A DNA stretch of 64,000 nucleotides from Anaerolineaceae bacterium (GTDB taxonomy: Bacteria; Chloroflexota; Anaerolineae; Aggregatilineales; Phototrophicaceae): positions 2,604,001 through 2,668,000 of the forward strand of contig NZXX01000001.1 of the NCBI GenBank assembly GCA_002702065.1, in the 5' to 3' direction. The position numbers and the translations under genes were made by a program. Shown piece after piece: positions 24,901 through 33,400 of this stretch. Position 1 is the first letter of the stretch; every line of letters begins with the position of its first letter. A model generated the notes under the pieces. That model was not told the origin of the DNA and did no database searches. It saw only the letters and a program-made list of their open reading frames with translations.

Positions 24901-26700
24901 CATCGCGGCCAGCAGGTTGCCTCGGCGCGTTTCGGCGTCAACATTGGCTTCCTGAATTCGACCAACCTGATCGAGATCAAGATCGGCCAGGGTGCCAAGC
25001 CCGGTGAAGGCGGCCATCTGCCCGGCTTCAAAGTCACCGAACAGGTGGCAGCAGCCCGGCAGACCACACCCGGTGTCGGCCTGATCTCGCCAAGCAACAA
25101 CCATGACCTCTACTCCATCGAAGACCTGGCACAGCTCATCGACGAGTTAAAGACGGCTAATCCAAAAGCGCGGGTCTCGGTCAAAGTGCCAGTGGTGCCG
25201 GGTGTTGGCATCATCGCTGTCGGCATCGCCAAAGCCGGCGCCGACATCATTACCCTGACCGGCTACGAAGGCGGCACCGGCGCGGCCAGAGCCCATGCCC
25301 TGCGTTATGTCGGCCTGCCCACCGAGATCGGTCTGATGTTGTCGCACCGTGCCCTCATCGAAAGCGGCCTGCGTGACCGCGTGGAACTGTGGGCGGACGG
25401 CGGTATGAAGAGCGGGCGCGATGTCGTCAAGATGTTGTGTCTGGGTGCCAACCGGGTCGGTTTTGGCACGATGGCAATGGTAGCCGTAGGCTGTACCATC
25501 TGCCGTAAATGCCACGAAGGCACCTGCCATGTTGGCATCACCACCCATATCAAGACCAAAGAAGAAGCCAAGCTGAAGGGCCCGCCCTCCTTTGAGCCGC
25601 GCGATTACGACAAAGCCGTCGAATCGATCTACAATGTCTTCAAGATGATCAAAGAAGATATTCAGAAGTGGACCGCAAAACTTGGCGTATCCCGTACCCA
25701 GGATCTGGTTGGCCGTGCAGACCTGCTTGAACAGATTGGCATGAAGGACCAGATTGACCTCGACGTTCTGACACGCCCGGTGCCACCCATCCAGAAACGC
25801 AAACTGCAACCGGGAGTCGGTCGCCTCGTGACCCGCCCCCGCAACACACTCAGCAAGCAGATCACGGAAGTCATCGCAGCCTACGCCGCTGAAGGCGAAA
25901 CCGAGATGACCTACGACGACGAAGACGTGATGGCCGCCGACCGCGCGCTGGCAACCCATTTGTGCGGTGCGCTCAAACGGCCCGGCTTCCCCAATGTGGA
26001 CCGGCTGGATGCCATTCATCTCACCTTTAGCAACTCGGCTATCCCCGGCAACGGTCTGGGGGCCTTCCTCGACAGCCCGGTCAGCATTCTGACGGAGGGT
26101 GGTGCGCAGGATGGCGTCGCCAAATGTGCACGTGGCGGCAAGGTGACGATCCTGAAAGGGTTAAATCACAATGGGCGCCGGCTTGACGGTTCGGTTGGCA
26201 AGAGCTTTGCCTACGGCGCACAGGGCGGTTTGTTCATCGTCCAGGGCAACGCGGATACCCGCGCCTGCATCCGCCTGAGTGGTGCGGACATCATCTTCGG
26301 TGGTGAAGTGCAGGAACCCCTTCAGGACGAACTCGGCGGCATCGGTGCACGCGCCAACCTCAAGGGCTATGCCTTTGAATACATGACGTCGGGCCGAGTC
26401 CTTGTGCTGGGTGACCCCGGCCCCTGGATCTGTGCCGGTATGACTGGCGGCACCGTCTACCAGCGCATTCAGCCGGAAATGAACCTCACCGTCGATGCCA
26501 TCCGCCGCCGTATCGCGCTGGGTGCACCGGTCGACATCTTCCCGCTGAATGAGCAGGATGGGCAGCAGGTACACGAGATGCTCAGCAAATACATCGAAAC
26601 GCTGGAAAACAACAATCAGCCCGAAGCGGTTGAACATCTCTACAATCTGCTGGGTCGCCCGCAGGACTACTTCATCAAAATCACGCCCCTCAAGAGCTAA
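21994..26700 (+). CDS. gltB: Glutamate synthase, large subunit type
   Basis: Glutamate synthase makes two glutamates from glutamine and 2-oxoglutarate. The 1568-residue product carries a class II glutamine amidotransferase domain whose catalytic Cys follows NEHDA (C26; a short propeptide would be removed), a central domain, an FMN-binding barrel (about 900-1210, with SMSFGSQGELA, GQGAKPGEGG, LTGYEGGTGAA), Cys residues at about 1167, 1173 and 1178 in the C-x5-C-x4-C pattern for the 3Fe-4S cluster (plus C1170), and a C-terminal glycine-rich beta-helix domain. No gltD lies nearby, so the partner is either unlinked or the enzyme uses ferredoxin. A longer frame begins at 21973, but AGGAGG selects the ATG at 21994. 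Confidence 0.95.
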   Translation: MTSDNIQNIHDVPDLHPIDKNEHDACALICAVRKGGEATHGNVKRTIEALTRMGHRTGYIDGEGDGVGIMTDIPRQLWSKKLARAGLRSSLASSRNFWVAHVFIPSDARNRADRLIEQICLHLTNAGLDVLLDHPGKVDPHVLGRNAEKNAPTFWQIAGTNGQVPPEQLESTLFVLQMRMERDLGVHFPSLSSHSVVYKVQGTVEILRRYYPELRDPDYASTVTLGHARYSTNTNSIFERVQPFSLLGHNGEFNTVSRFRIESNMLGADLDPSNSDSQDIDRMLAYLCHEYDLDLIEAMELIFPPFEHDLIANSPEIHKMYEQMRFAFGPFAQGPAAVVSRMGDEVVFSVDALGLRPLWFGETEKEYFASSERGVYPLDAMSTDPKPLAPGEKIALEIKPGRAIRVLDYPAIQRYVLDRYRERGIHFSDMVGGSWSLRDLGLDHSGPLPAGGIGGGGDPKVEYSNQPGTASSTHNEAAEMVMPAPRSMPWHEQETGINTTTMAALGWERYHVSLIETVSDSKKEQIGSLGWDGPLAAMAHTRSNLTDFFKETVAVVTNPSIDRERERAQFSTEVVVGVRPDIGAVSDPNKVQIKLETPLLLGGHPALGTPEDMQLVASQHGTMTIENVIQTFGDHVAFLSLSATPEEDIEPALKRLQTEAIEAVINGAQCIVLDDTDTFTGERLWLDPALATAAIDRALREAEFTPNLRRQVGIVLRSGAVRTLHDLALCISLGANAIAPYAMYAVALKIAPRPAKETPDSEQTVEMLSALVETMTSGLQKVTSTIGCHELRGYGHSFSSVGLATGIATYFGTPNYFGSEARGLTWTALRADADERAAELRGEKVGKLANPDRFYPKMWKKAESVAHGEMSLEEYTDTLLNLEDQIPIAIRHLLGLKESSTPIEPSDVDTTITANGHTHDMPALISAMSFGSQGELAYKAYAEAAYRLNILCVNGEGGELPDIMGLYPKHRGQQVASARFGVNIGFLNSTNLIEIKIGQGAKPGEGGHLPGFKVTEQVAAARQTTPGVGLISPSNNHDLYSIEDLAQLIDELKTANPKARVSVKVPVVPGVGIIAVGIAKAGADIITLTGYEGGTGAARAHALRYVGLPTEIGLMLSHRALIESGLRDRVELWADGGMKSGRDVVKMLCLGANRVGFGTMAMVAVGCTICRKCHEGTCHVGITTHIKTKEEAKLKGPPSFEPRDYDKAVESIYNVFKMIKEDIQKWTAKLGVSRTQDLVGRADLLEQIGMKDQIDLDVLTRPVPPIQKRKLQPGVGRLVTRPRNTLSKQITEVIAAYAAEGETEMTYDDEDVMAADRALATHLCGALKRPGFPNVDRLDAIHLTFSNSAIPGNGLGAFLDSPVSILTEGGAQDGVAKCARGGKVTILKGLNHNGRRLDGSVGKSFAYGAQGGLFIVQGNADTRACIRLSGADIIFGGEVQEPLQDELGGIGARANLKGYAFEYMTSGRVLVLGDPGPWICAGMTGGTVYQRIQPEMNLTVDAIRRRIALGAPVDIFPLNEQDGQQVHEMLSKYIETLENNNQPEAVEHLYNLLGRPQDYFIKITPLKS

Positions 26701-26733
26701 TTCGCTCGCTGAGGATCGCTCAACAATCGAAAG

Positions 26734-26759
26734 ACCGCTGGCCTATGCTGGCGGTTTTT
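26734..26759 (+). terminator. Intrinsic terminator of gltB
   Basis: ACCGCTGGC, loop CTAT and GCTGGCGGT form a nine-base stem with two wobble pairs, followed by TTTTTATT, 34 bases after the gltB stop. Confidence 0.85.
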
Positions 26760-26854
26760 ATTGACAGTGCGCTGCCACAATCCTATAATCGAACATAATT
26801 TCTACCAAAAACCATGAGGTGACGAACCGTCAATGGCGATGATAGGTCCGGGCC

Positions 26855-27457
26855 ATGTTTGAAATTGCACGTCGGCTGACACTTGCAGAGCAGGCCGAGA
26901 TTCTGTCTGCTTGCCGCCATGTCATCCAGCAAGCACCCTTATTTACCAAAACCATGCCTCCCACCGGGGCAGCCTTCCGTTACCAGTGTACGTCAGCAGG
27001 CCGCTATGGCTGGATCAGTGACCGAACCGGCTTTCGCTATGTGGGGCAGCATCCGGTTACACAGCATCCATTTCCCCCCCTGCCACCGATCATCCACCAG
27101 CTTGCGACCGATATTGCCAGCCAGTACGACCTCGCGCTGCGACCAGAAACCGCCTTGATCAACTGGTATGCGGCGGATGGCAAGCTCGGCCTGCATCAGG
27201 ACAAAACGGAGGTCAGCCGCGCCCCGGTGATCAGCATTAGCGTTGGCGACGATTGTGTGTTTATCATGGGTGGCATGAAGCGCACCGACAAAAAGCAGGA
27301 CATGATTCTGCAATCCGGCGATGTGCTGATTATGGGGGCCGAAGACCGCCTGCGTTTTCATGGAGTCAAAAAGATCATCAGCGGGACTGCCCCACCGGAA
27401 CTCAACCTGAAACAGCCAGGCCGCCTGAATATCACCGTCAGACAAGTCTACCGGTAG
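26855..27457 (+). CDS. alkB: AlkB-like DNA repair dioxygenase
   Basis: AlkB uses Fe(II), 2-oxoglutarate and oxygen to remove alkyl groups such as 1-methyladenine from DNA or RNA. The 200-residue product has NWYAADGKLGLHQDKTE with iron ligands H114 and D116, the third ligand H169 in RLRFHG, and the 2-oxoglutarate-binding RxNxTxR at 190-196. These match the bacterial AlkB family closely. The ribosome site is weak. The next gene, 12 bases downstream, encodes an AlkD-like glycosylase, so the two form an alkylation repair unit. No Ada-type regulator is present. Confidence 0.94.
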   Translation: MFEIARRLTLAEQAEILSACRHVIQQAPLFTKTMPPTGAAFRYQCTSAGRYGWISDRTGFRYVGQHPVTQHPFPPLPPIIHQLATDIASQYDLALRPETALINWYAADGKLGLHQDKTEVSRAPVISISVGDDCVFIMGGMKRTDKKQDMILQSGDVLIMGAEDRLRFHGVKKIISGTAPPELNLKQPGRLNITVRQVYR

Positions 27458-27468
27458 AGGTTCACTAT

Positions 27469-28209
27469 ATGGATGCTGACCATGAGCGAAAGGCATTGAT
27501 CGAGCAGCTTCGCCAGCGCGCCGACCCGAAACGGGCAACCGGCGAAAAAGCCTACCTCAAAAGCCCGCAGCAGTTTCATGGGGTCCACATGCCGGGGCTG
27601 CGCACCATCAGCAAAGCCTGGCACAAATCCCACAAGAACGAGCCGATTGCCGCCATCGCACAGGTGTCAGAAATACTATGGGACAGCGACTGGCACGAAG
27701 AACGCAGCCTCGCCATCCTCATTCTGGAGCACCGGCAGAAAGACCTCACCCGGCAGCAGATGCCCCTGATCGAAAAGATGATTCACGAAGCGGTCGGTTG
27801 GGCACATCTCGACGCCATCGCCACCGGGCTTGTCGGCGCATTGATCGATACGGATGCGACTGTGCTCGATGACCTGCCGCGTTGGGCGAAGTCTGAAAAT
27901 TTCTGGGTGCGGCGGGCGGCGGGGCTGGCACAGATCAAGCAGTTCCGGCGTGGCGAAGGCGACTTTGACCTGTTTACGCAGATCGCTGCCCCCATGTTTA
28001 ACGAAGGCAAGGACTGGGGCAAAGAGGAGCGGTTCTTTATCCGCAAGGCAATCGGCTGGACCCTGCGTGAACTCGCCCCCAGGCAACCGGGCTGGGTGGT
28101 GAACTTCGTCCAGCGCTACCGGCATGACATGGCCGGGTTGACGTATCGCGAAGCAACGCGCAAACTACCCGCTGAATACCAGCAGCAGTTGTCAGAGGGT
28201 GCCAATTGA
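27469..28209 (+). CDS. AlkD-like DNA alkylation repair protein
   Basis: AlkD-type glycosylases use tandem HEAT-like helical repeats to excise alkylpurines, notably 3- and 7-alkyl adducts, without base flipping. The 246-residue protein is all-helical, with VHMPGLRTISK, SDWHEERSLAILILEHR, AVGWAHLDAIATGLVG, NFWVRRAAGLAQIKQF and KGKDWGKEERFFIRKAIGWTLRE-type repeats (the last reads EGKDWGKEERFFIRKA). The catalytic-type Trp, Asp and Arg positions appear present in WAHLDAIA and WVRRA. The ATG has AGAGG eight bases upstream. A longer open frame starts inside alkB but lacks a ribosome site. Confidence 0.9.
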   Translation: MDADHERKALIEQLRQRADPKRATGEKAYLKSPQQFHGVHMPGLRTISKAWHKSHKNEPIAAIAQVSEILWDSDWHEERSLAILILEHRQKDLTRQQMPLIEKMIHEAVGWAHLDAIATGLVGALIDTDATVLDDLPRWAKSENFWVRRAAGLAQIKQFRRGEGDFDLFTQIAAPMFNEGKDWGKEERFFIRKAIGWTLRELAPRQPGWVVNFVQRYRHDMAGLTYREATRKLPAEYQQQLSEGAN

Positions 28210-28275
28210 AACTTTTCGCGTATCAACGCGTATAGTAAGTAGTGACGCACAATCAAATGAAGGAGAGAGGATTTT

Positions 28276-28515
28276 ATGACTAAACGACTGCAACGTTCCC
28301 GGGCTGACCGTCAGATTGCAGGTGTATGTGGGGGACTGGCGGAATATTTTCAGATTGACCCCACCATCGTGCGGCTGGCATTTGTCGTCGCGACGCTGAT
28401 GGGCGGCCCCGGTCTGATCCTGTACATCATTCTGGCGCTGGTGCTCCCAGAAGCAGGTGATGAGAAACCGAAAAACGTCACGGTTACATCCGACGACGAA
28501 CCCGACACCGTCTGA
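28276..28515 (+). CDS. PspC-domain membrane protein
   Basis: The 79-residue product is a nearly minimal PspC domain: basic RLQRSRADRQIAGVCGGLAEYF, IDPTIVRLAFV and one long hydrophobic segment (VVATLMGGPGLILYIILALVLP), then an acidic tail. PspC domains occur in envelope-stress proteins; stand-alone copies are common and their role is unclear. AGGAGAG lies upstream of the ATG. A terminator shared with the convergent PucR gene follows. Confidence 0.9.
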   Translation: MTKRLQRSRADRQIAGVCGGLAEYFQIDPTIVRLAFVVATLMGGPGLILYIILALVLPEAGDEKPKNVTVTSDDEPDTV

Positions 28516-28535
28516 ATGAACACCCTGATCTCAAA

Positions 28536-28570
28536 AAAGCGGCCAGTCCTTACCGGAAACTGGCTGTTTT
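28536..28570. terminator. Bidirectional terminator between pspC and the second PucR gene
   Basis: GCCAGT (28542-28547) and ACTGGC (28559-28564) form a stem. A tract of A lies on the left and TTTTTATTTT on the right, so either strand would give a hairpin followed by U. Confidence 0.7.
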
Positions 28571-28586
28571 TATTTTCCCCTATGGC

Positions 28587-30221
28587 TTAACTGCCCGGCA
28601 TGGTCGCCAGCACACGCTGAATCTTGAGGGCCAGATGCAGGATCAGGCGGTTGTCAGCATCATCCAGGTCCAGCTCCGTCAGCTCGCTGATACGTTCCAG
28701 CCGGTAAACGAGCGTGTTCCGGTGCACATCCAGGTCCTGGGCAGCTTTTGCCAGATTGCCATTCGCCTGAAAAAACCCGTTAAGCGTCCGCAGCAGATCA
28801 CCCTGCTTGCGGTCATCATGCTCCACCAGCGGCCCCAGCGTCGCCTCGTAAAAGCGGCGCAGATGGTCCAGATTGTGTTCCTTCAGCGCCAGCAGCAGTT
28901 GATACAGCTTCAGATCGCCGTAATATGTCGCCCGTTCCAGATCGCCCAGTTCATTGGCAATACTCAGCGCGTCTTTCGCTTCGCGGTAGGCTTCACGCAT
29001 CGCCGTCAGACCTTCGGTAGGTCGGCTGATACCCGCCCCGACCAAGCCACTCGGCGCGCGCATCGCCAGTTGGTCGCGCACTTCTTCGATCATGCGCCGG
29101 ATACGGGCGGCATGGGTCGCGTCTTCCAACGGATACAGGCCCACAATCACGTCGACATACTGGCCGACCGCGCCATCCAGTTGACGCCGGGTCATGTCAT
29201 CCCGTACCAGCGGCGTCAGCGATTCCAGTGGCAGCGGCGTACCAGATGCCGTAATCGCCCGGAAAACGGCGACCATGCACAAGCCATCCGGGTCGAAGCC
29301 AGCCTGCTGCGCCCGCGTCGCCATCAGGTCATCGTCGGCAGGGGTGCCGCTCAGCCACATCTGCACCCAATCACCCCGCGTCTGTTCGACGGCAAAGGCA
29401 ATCGCGCGGCTTTTTGCCATCTCGATCGCGCAGACATCCGCACCATAACTCAGCACCAGACGGTCAAAGTCGTCAAGATGCTCATCGTTGTTCACAATCG
29501 ACAAATAGCCAGCGACGCGCTTTTCCACCTTGAGCACGGTGGTATACCCCAGCGGGCTGGAGACGATGCTGCCTTCGCTGTTGGGTGCATCACGCCCTAG
29601 CCAGTTCTGAAACGCCCCATACGGCAGACTTTGCAGCAGCGCCCGGCCACCACTGCGGCGGGCCATGTTCGGGTAGACCTGCGCCATCAATACCCCGGCG
29701 TCATCATGCACCACAATCGGTTTGGCCGTCGCCCGCGCAATGATCTGAAGCAGGCTGTTGAGGTCCCGATTTTCGGCAGCCAACCGTGTCAACTGACGCT
29801 GGATTTCCATAGCGCGCTGGGTGAGCTGCGCAGACTGATTGACGATGAGGGTGTTCACGCCGCGTTCGACACTGGCGAGGTTGCTATCCGCCGACAACGA
29901 TAACAAACTCACATCGCGGTTGCTGGCCGTCGAAATCGCCACATCCGAGATTTCGTCCTTGACGGCAATGGCCTGCACCCCGGCGTCCGCCAGGCTTTCA
30001 ATCACTTCTGACAAAGTGATACGGCTGTTGTACGAACGTAACAGTTCCATTGAAAGCAAGGCCAGTTCACCACCATAAATCTCCGGGAAAGCAGGTGGCT
30101 GTGCACGGATTGTCACCGACCATGTGATGGTTGTCTCGGGTGATCCCACCATGAGAGTGGTCCCCAGAGGCAATGCGAATTGGAGTAATGCTTGCAGTGT
30201 TACGGAATTATTGGTAGTCAT
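28587..30221 (-). CDS. PucR-family transcriptional regulator (second paralogue)
   Basis: This 544-residue paralogue of the regulator at 20098 has the same layout: N-terminal PucR domain starting LLQFALPLGTTLMVG, a GGDEF-like central domain and the C-terminal helix-turn-helix TLNGFFQANGNLAKAAQDLDVHRNTLVYRLERI. Both share SLSADSNLASVERGV-like and GVYQL/LKLYQL segments in corresponding places. Its promoter region holds a 21-base perfect palindrome 11 bases before the ATG, a likely operator, perhaps for autoregulation. The target genes are unknown; gltB or its own gene are candidates by proximity. Confidence 0.9.
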   Translation of the reverse strand: MTTNNSVTLQALLQFALPLGTTLMVGSPETTITWSVTIRAQPPAFPEIYGGELALLSMELLRSYNSRITLSEVIESLADAGVQAIAVKDEISDVAISTASNRDVSLLSLSADSNLASVERGVNTLIVNQSAQLTQRAMEIQRQLTRLAAENRDLNSLLQIIARATAKPIVVHDDAGVLMAQVYPNMARRSGGRALLQSLPYGAFQNWLGRDAPNSEGSIVSSPLGYTTVLKVEKRVAGYLSIVNNDEHLDDFDRLVLSYGADVCAIEMAKSRAIAFAVEQTRGDWVQMWLSGTPADDDLMATRAQQAGFDPDGLCMVAVFRAITASGTPLPLESLTPLVRDDMTRRQLDGAVGQYVDVIVGLYPLEDATHAARIRRMIEEVRDQLAMRAPSGLVGAGISRPTEGLTAMREAYREAKDALSIANELGDLERATYYGDLKLYQLLLALKEHNLDHLRRFYEATLGPLVEHDDRKQGDLLRTLNGFFQANGNLAKAAQDLDVHRNTLVYRLERISELTELDLDDADNRLILHLALKIQRVLATMPGS

Positions 30222-30231
30222 GTACGAATCC

Positions 30232-30252
30232 CTAGAATATGGATTATTCTAG
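30232..30252 (-). promoter_or_regulatory. Palindromic operator candidate upstream of the second PucR gene
   Basis: CTAGAATA, five bases, TATTCTAG gives eight-base perfect arms, 11 bases upstream of the start codon. On the minus strand no T run follows, and no plus-strand gene precedes it, so an operator is likelier than a terminator. Confidence 0.55.
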
Positions 30253-30340
30253 TTTTTGGTCGGTTCAGGCACTATGTATATTTAAGACAACAGGATAGGC
30301 CAAGTTTCGGTGAATTCTACCAATATATAGCAAAAGCGTA

Positions 30341-30383
30341 CAAAACAAAACAGGGTAGCCAGCCGAATGCCAGTCTACCCTGT
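30341..30383 (-). terminator. Intrinsic terminator of ileS
   Basis: On the minus strand ACAGGGTAG (30383-30375) pairs with CTACCCTGT (30358-30350), nine bases, followed by TTTTGTTTTG, 30 bases after the ileS stop. Confidence 0.85.
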
Positions 30384-30412
30384 GAGGCTATATAGTAAAT
30401 TCGCACAAATGA

Positions 30413-33400
30413 CTATTGTGCGCGCCGAACCCCTACCGACAGCGTTTCACCCTCAATCTCGAAGTCTTCGCTATGATAGCCGTTGGTTGTGCTGTCGCTA
30501 TGTAGTGTTTCGCCCAACGTTTCTGTGCGAATGTAATCGCCATAGGCCTCGATTGCCTGTGCAAGTTTGTCACTCGCCTGATAGCGAATGTCGATGCGAT
30601 CACTGATATTGAAGTCCGCATCGCGCCGCATTTTCTGGACACGTCGCACCACTTCACGCGCCATACCTTCGTGGATCAGGTCTTCGGTCAGGGTGGTATC
30701 GAGCACCGCCATGTAGCCATTGTCTTCGGCCACTGCATAGCCTTCACTCACTTCCTGCGTCACCTTGACCTCGACTTCTTCCGGCGTCACCTCGAAGGAG
30801 TCGCCATCCAGTTCAACAGTGGCGTTCTCGCCCGCCAGCAGTTTCTCGGCATACGGACGAACTGCATCCTGTTCGCCATCGCGCAGCGCAGATTGCAGCC
30901 GTTTGAAATCGCTGCCGTACTTCTTGCCCAGCAAACGCGGGATCGGGTTGAGGAAGTAATTCACCTGCACCAGACCGCGGGCCGCATCGCCAGACACCAC
31001 GCCGATGTCTTTGACATTCAGTTCGCTCTTGATGAGATCCGCATATTCGGTGACAACATCCGCCTCAGCAGCGTCGCGCATGGCGAACCGCACCTGCGCC
31101 AGCGGCTGACGAACCTTGATGCCCGAATCGCCGGCGCTGTTGCGTGCCGCCAACCCCAGGCTGACCAGATCCTGCACCAACCGCATATCACGGATCACCT
31201 TGCTGTCGATCAGCGCATTGTCATATTCCGGCCACGTCGCCAGATGCACACTCATCGGCGACTCTGCATCAATTTCAACCACGAGGTTGCGATACAGCGC
31301 TTCGCTGAGATACGGCATGGCCGGGGCCAGCAGCTTCGATACCGTCACGAGACATTCGTAAAGGGTCGCGTAGGCCCCCAGCTTTTCCTGATCACTCTCG
31401 CTTTTCCAGAAACGGCGGCGGCTCAGGCGTACATACCAGTTGCTCAATGCCTCGACAAAGACCTGGATCGGGCGTGTCGCATTGGGCACATCATATTCTT
31501 CATACGCTTCCGTGACGGTTTTAACCAGCTGGTGCAGTTCCGCCAGCACCCACTGGTCCAGCAAGTCACGTTCCGCCACCGGCGGCGCATCACTGTCGGG
31601 CGTCCAGCCGTCGAGATTGGCATAGGTCACGAAGAAGCTGTACGTGTTCCACAGGGTCGACCAGAATTTCTTGACGACCTCCCCCACCAGTTCCACCGAG
31701 AAACGGCGCGAATCACCGGGCGGGCCCGACGTGTACAGATACCAGCGGAAAGCATCCGCCCCGTGCGCATCCAGCACCGACCAGGGGTCGACGATGTTGC
31801 CCTTACTCTTGGACATCTTCTTGCCTTCGCCATCGAGAATATGGCCGAGGCAAATGACGTTTTTGTAGGCGACACTTTGATTGACCATCGTGCTGATGGC
31901 GTGCAGCGTGTAGAACCATCCGCGTGTCTGGTCAATGGCTTCGCAGATGTAATCCGCCGGGAACTGCTGTTCGAACATTTCCTGATTGTGCTGCGGATAC
32001 CCCCACTGGGCCATCGGCATCGCGCCACTGTCGAACCAGACATCGATCACTTCCGGCGTCCGGCGCATGGTGCCGCCCTTGCCGCTCGGGTTCGGGAACG
32101 TGATGTCGTCCACATACGGGCGATGGAGTTCCAGGTCGGACAAATCCCGCCCGGTTAATTCACTCAGTTCCTCGATGCTGCCCACACACAGCATATCCCC
32201 GGTCTCATCATCCATCCAGACCGGCAGCGGCGTCCCCCAGTAACGTTCACGGCCCAATGACCAGTCTTTCAGATCATCCAGCCAGTTCCCGAAGCGCCCA
32301 TCCTTAATATGATCCGGCACCCAGTTGATCGTCTGATTCAGGTCGATCATCTGCTGCTTGTATTCCGTCGCGCGGATAAACCAGGTTTCGCGTGCGTAGT
32401 ACATCAATGGAGTGTCGTCACGCCAGTTGTGCGGGTAGCTGTGTTCGTACTCCGCGACCTTGTACATCAGGCCACGATCCTGCAAATCGCGGATAATCTC
32501 GCGGTCGGCGTCCTTGAACCACATGCCGCGAAATTCTGTAGCCTGTTCGACAAATCGCCCATCTTCCACTACCGTGCGGAAGATCGGCAGATCATGTTTG
32601 TCGCCCACTTCCATATCGTCCGCGCCATAAGCCGGTGCGATATGCACAATGCCAGTACCATCATCGGTACTCACGAAATCGCCTGCGACGACAAAAGCAT
32701 GATCCTTGTCCGTCGGCAGGAAGGTGTACAGCGGGTTATAGCGTTCGCCCAGCAGGTCCTTGCCTTTGAACCGCTTCACCACGCGATAGGCTTCCGGGTT
32801 ACGCAGCACTGACATCCGTTTTTCGGCGAGGATCAGTTGTTCCTTACCTTCACCGTCCGGCAGCGGGCCTTCGACCTGCACATAGTCGATCTTCTCGCCA
32901 ACGGCCAGCGCGGCATTGCCCGGCAGAGTCCAGGGCGTCGTCGTCCAGGCCAGGAACGAAACGCCAGGCCGTGACTTCATCGGGAAACGCACGAACACGC
33001 TGGGGTCCTTGATGACTTTATAACCCAGCGACACTTCATGGCTGCTCAGCGGTGTGCCGGAGCTGGGGCTGTAGGGGACCACTTTGTATCCCCGGTATAA
33101 CAACCCTTGATCCCACATCTGCTTCAGGATCCACCACACGCTTTCGATATATTCATTGGTGAACGTCACATATGCCGAGTCGAGATCGGCCCAGAAGGCG
33201 ATACGTTCGGTCAGTTTTTCCCAGTCTGTAATGTGGCGCAGCACACTGGTCTTGCAGCGTTCGTTAAACGCCGCGACGCCATATTCCTCAATTTCCTGCT
33301 TGCTGGTAAGGCCAAGCTCTTTCTGCACGGCGATTTCGACTGGCAGGCCGTGCGTGTCCCAACCGCTGCGACGCAGTGAATAAAACCCGCGCATGGTTTT

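Noticed and set aside
30671..32158. 495-codon open frame antisense to ileS
   Set aside because: It is a high-GC shadow of the synthetase with His/Arg/Gln-rich composition and no domain features.
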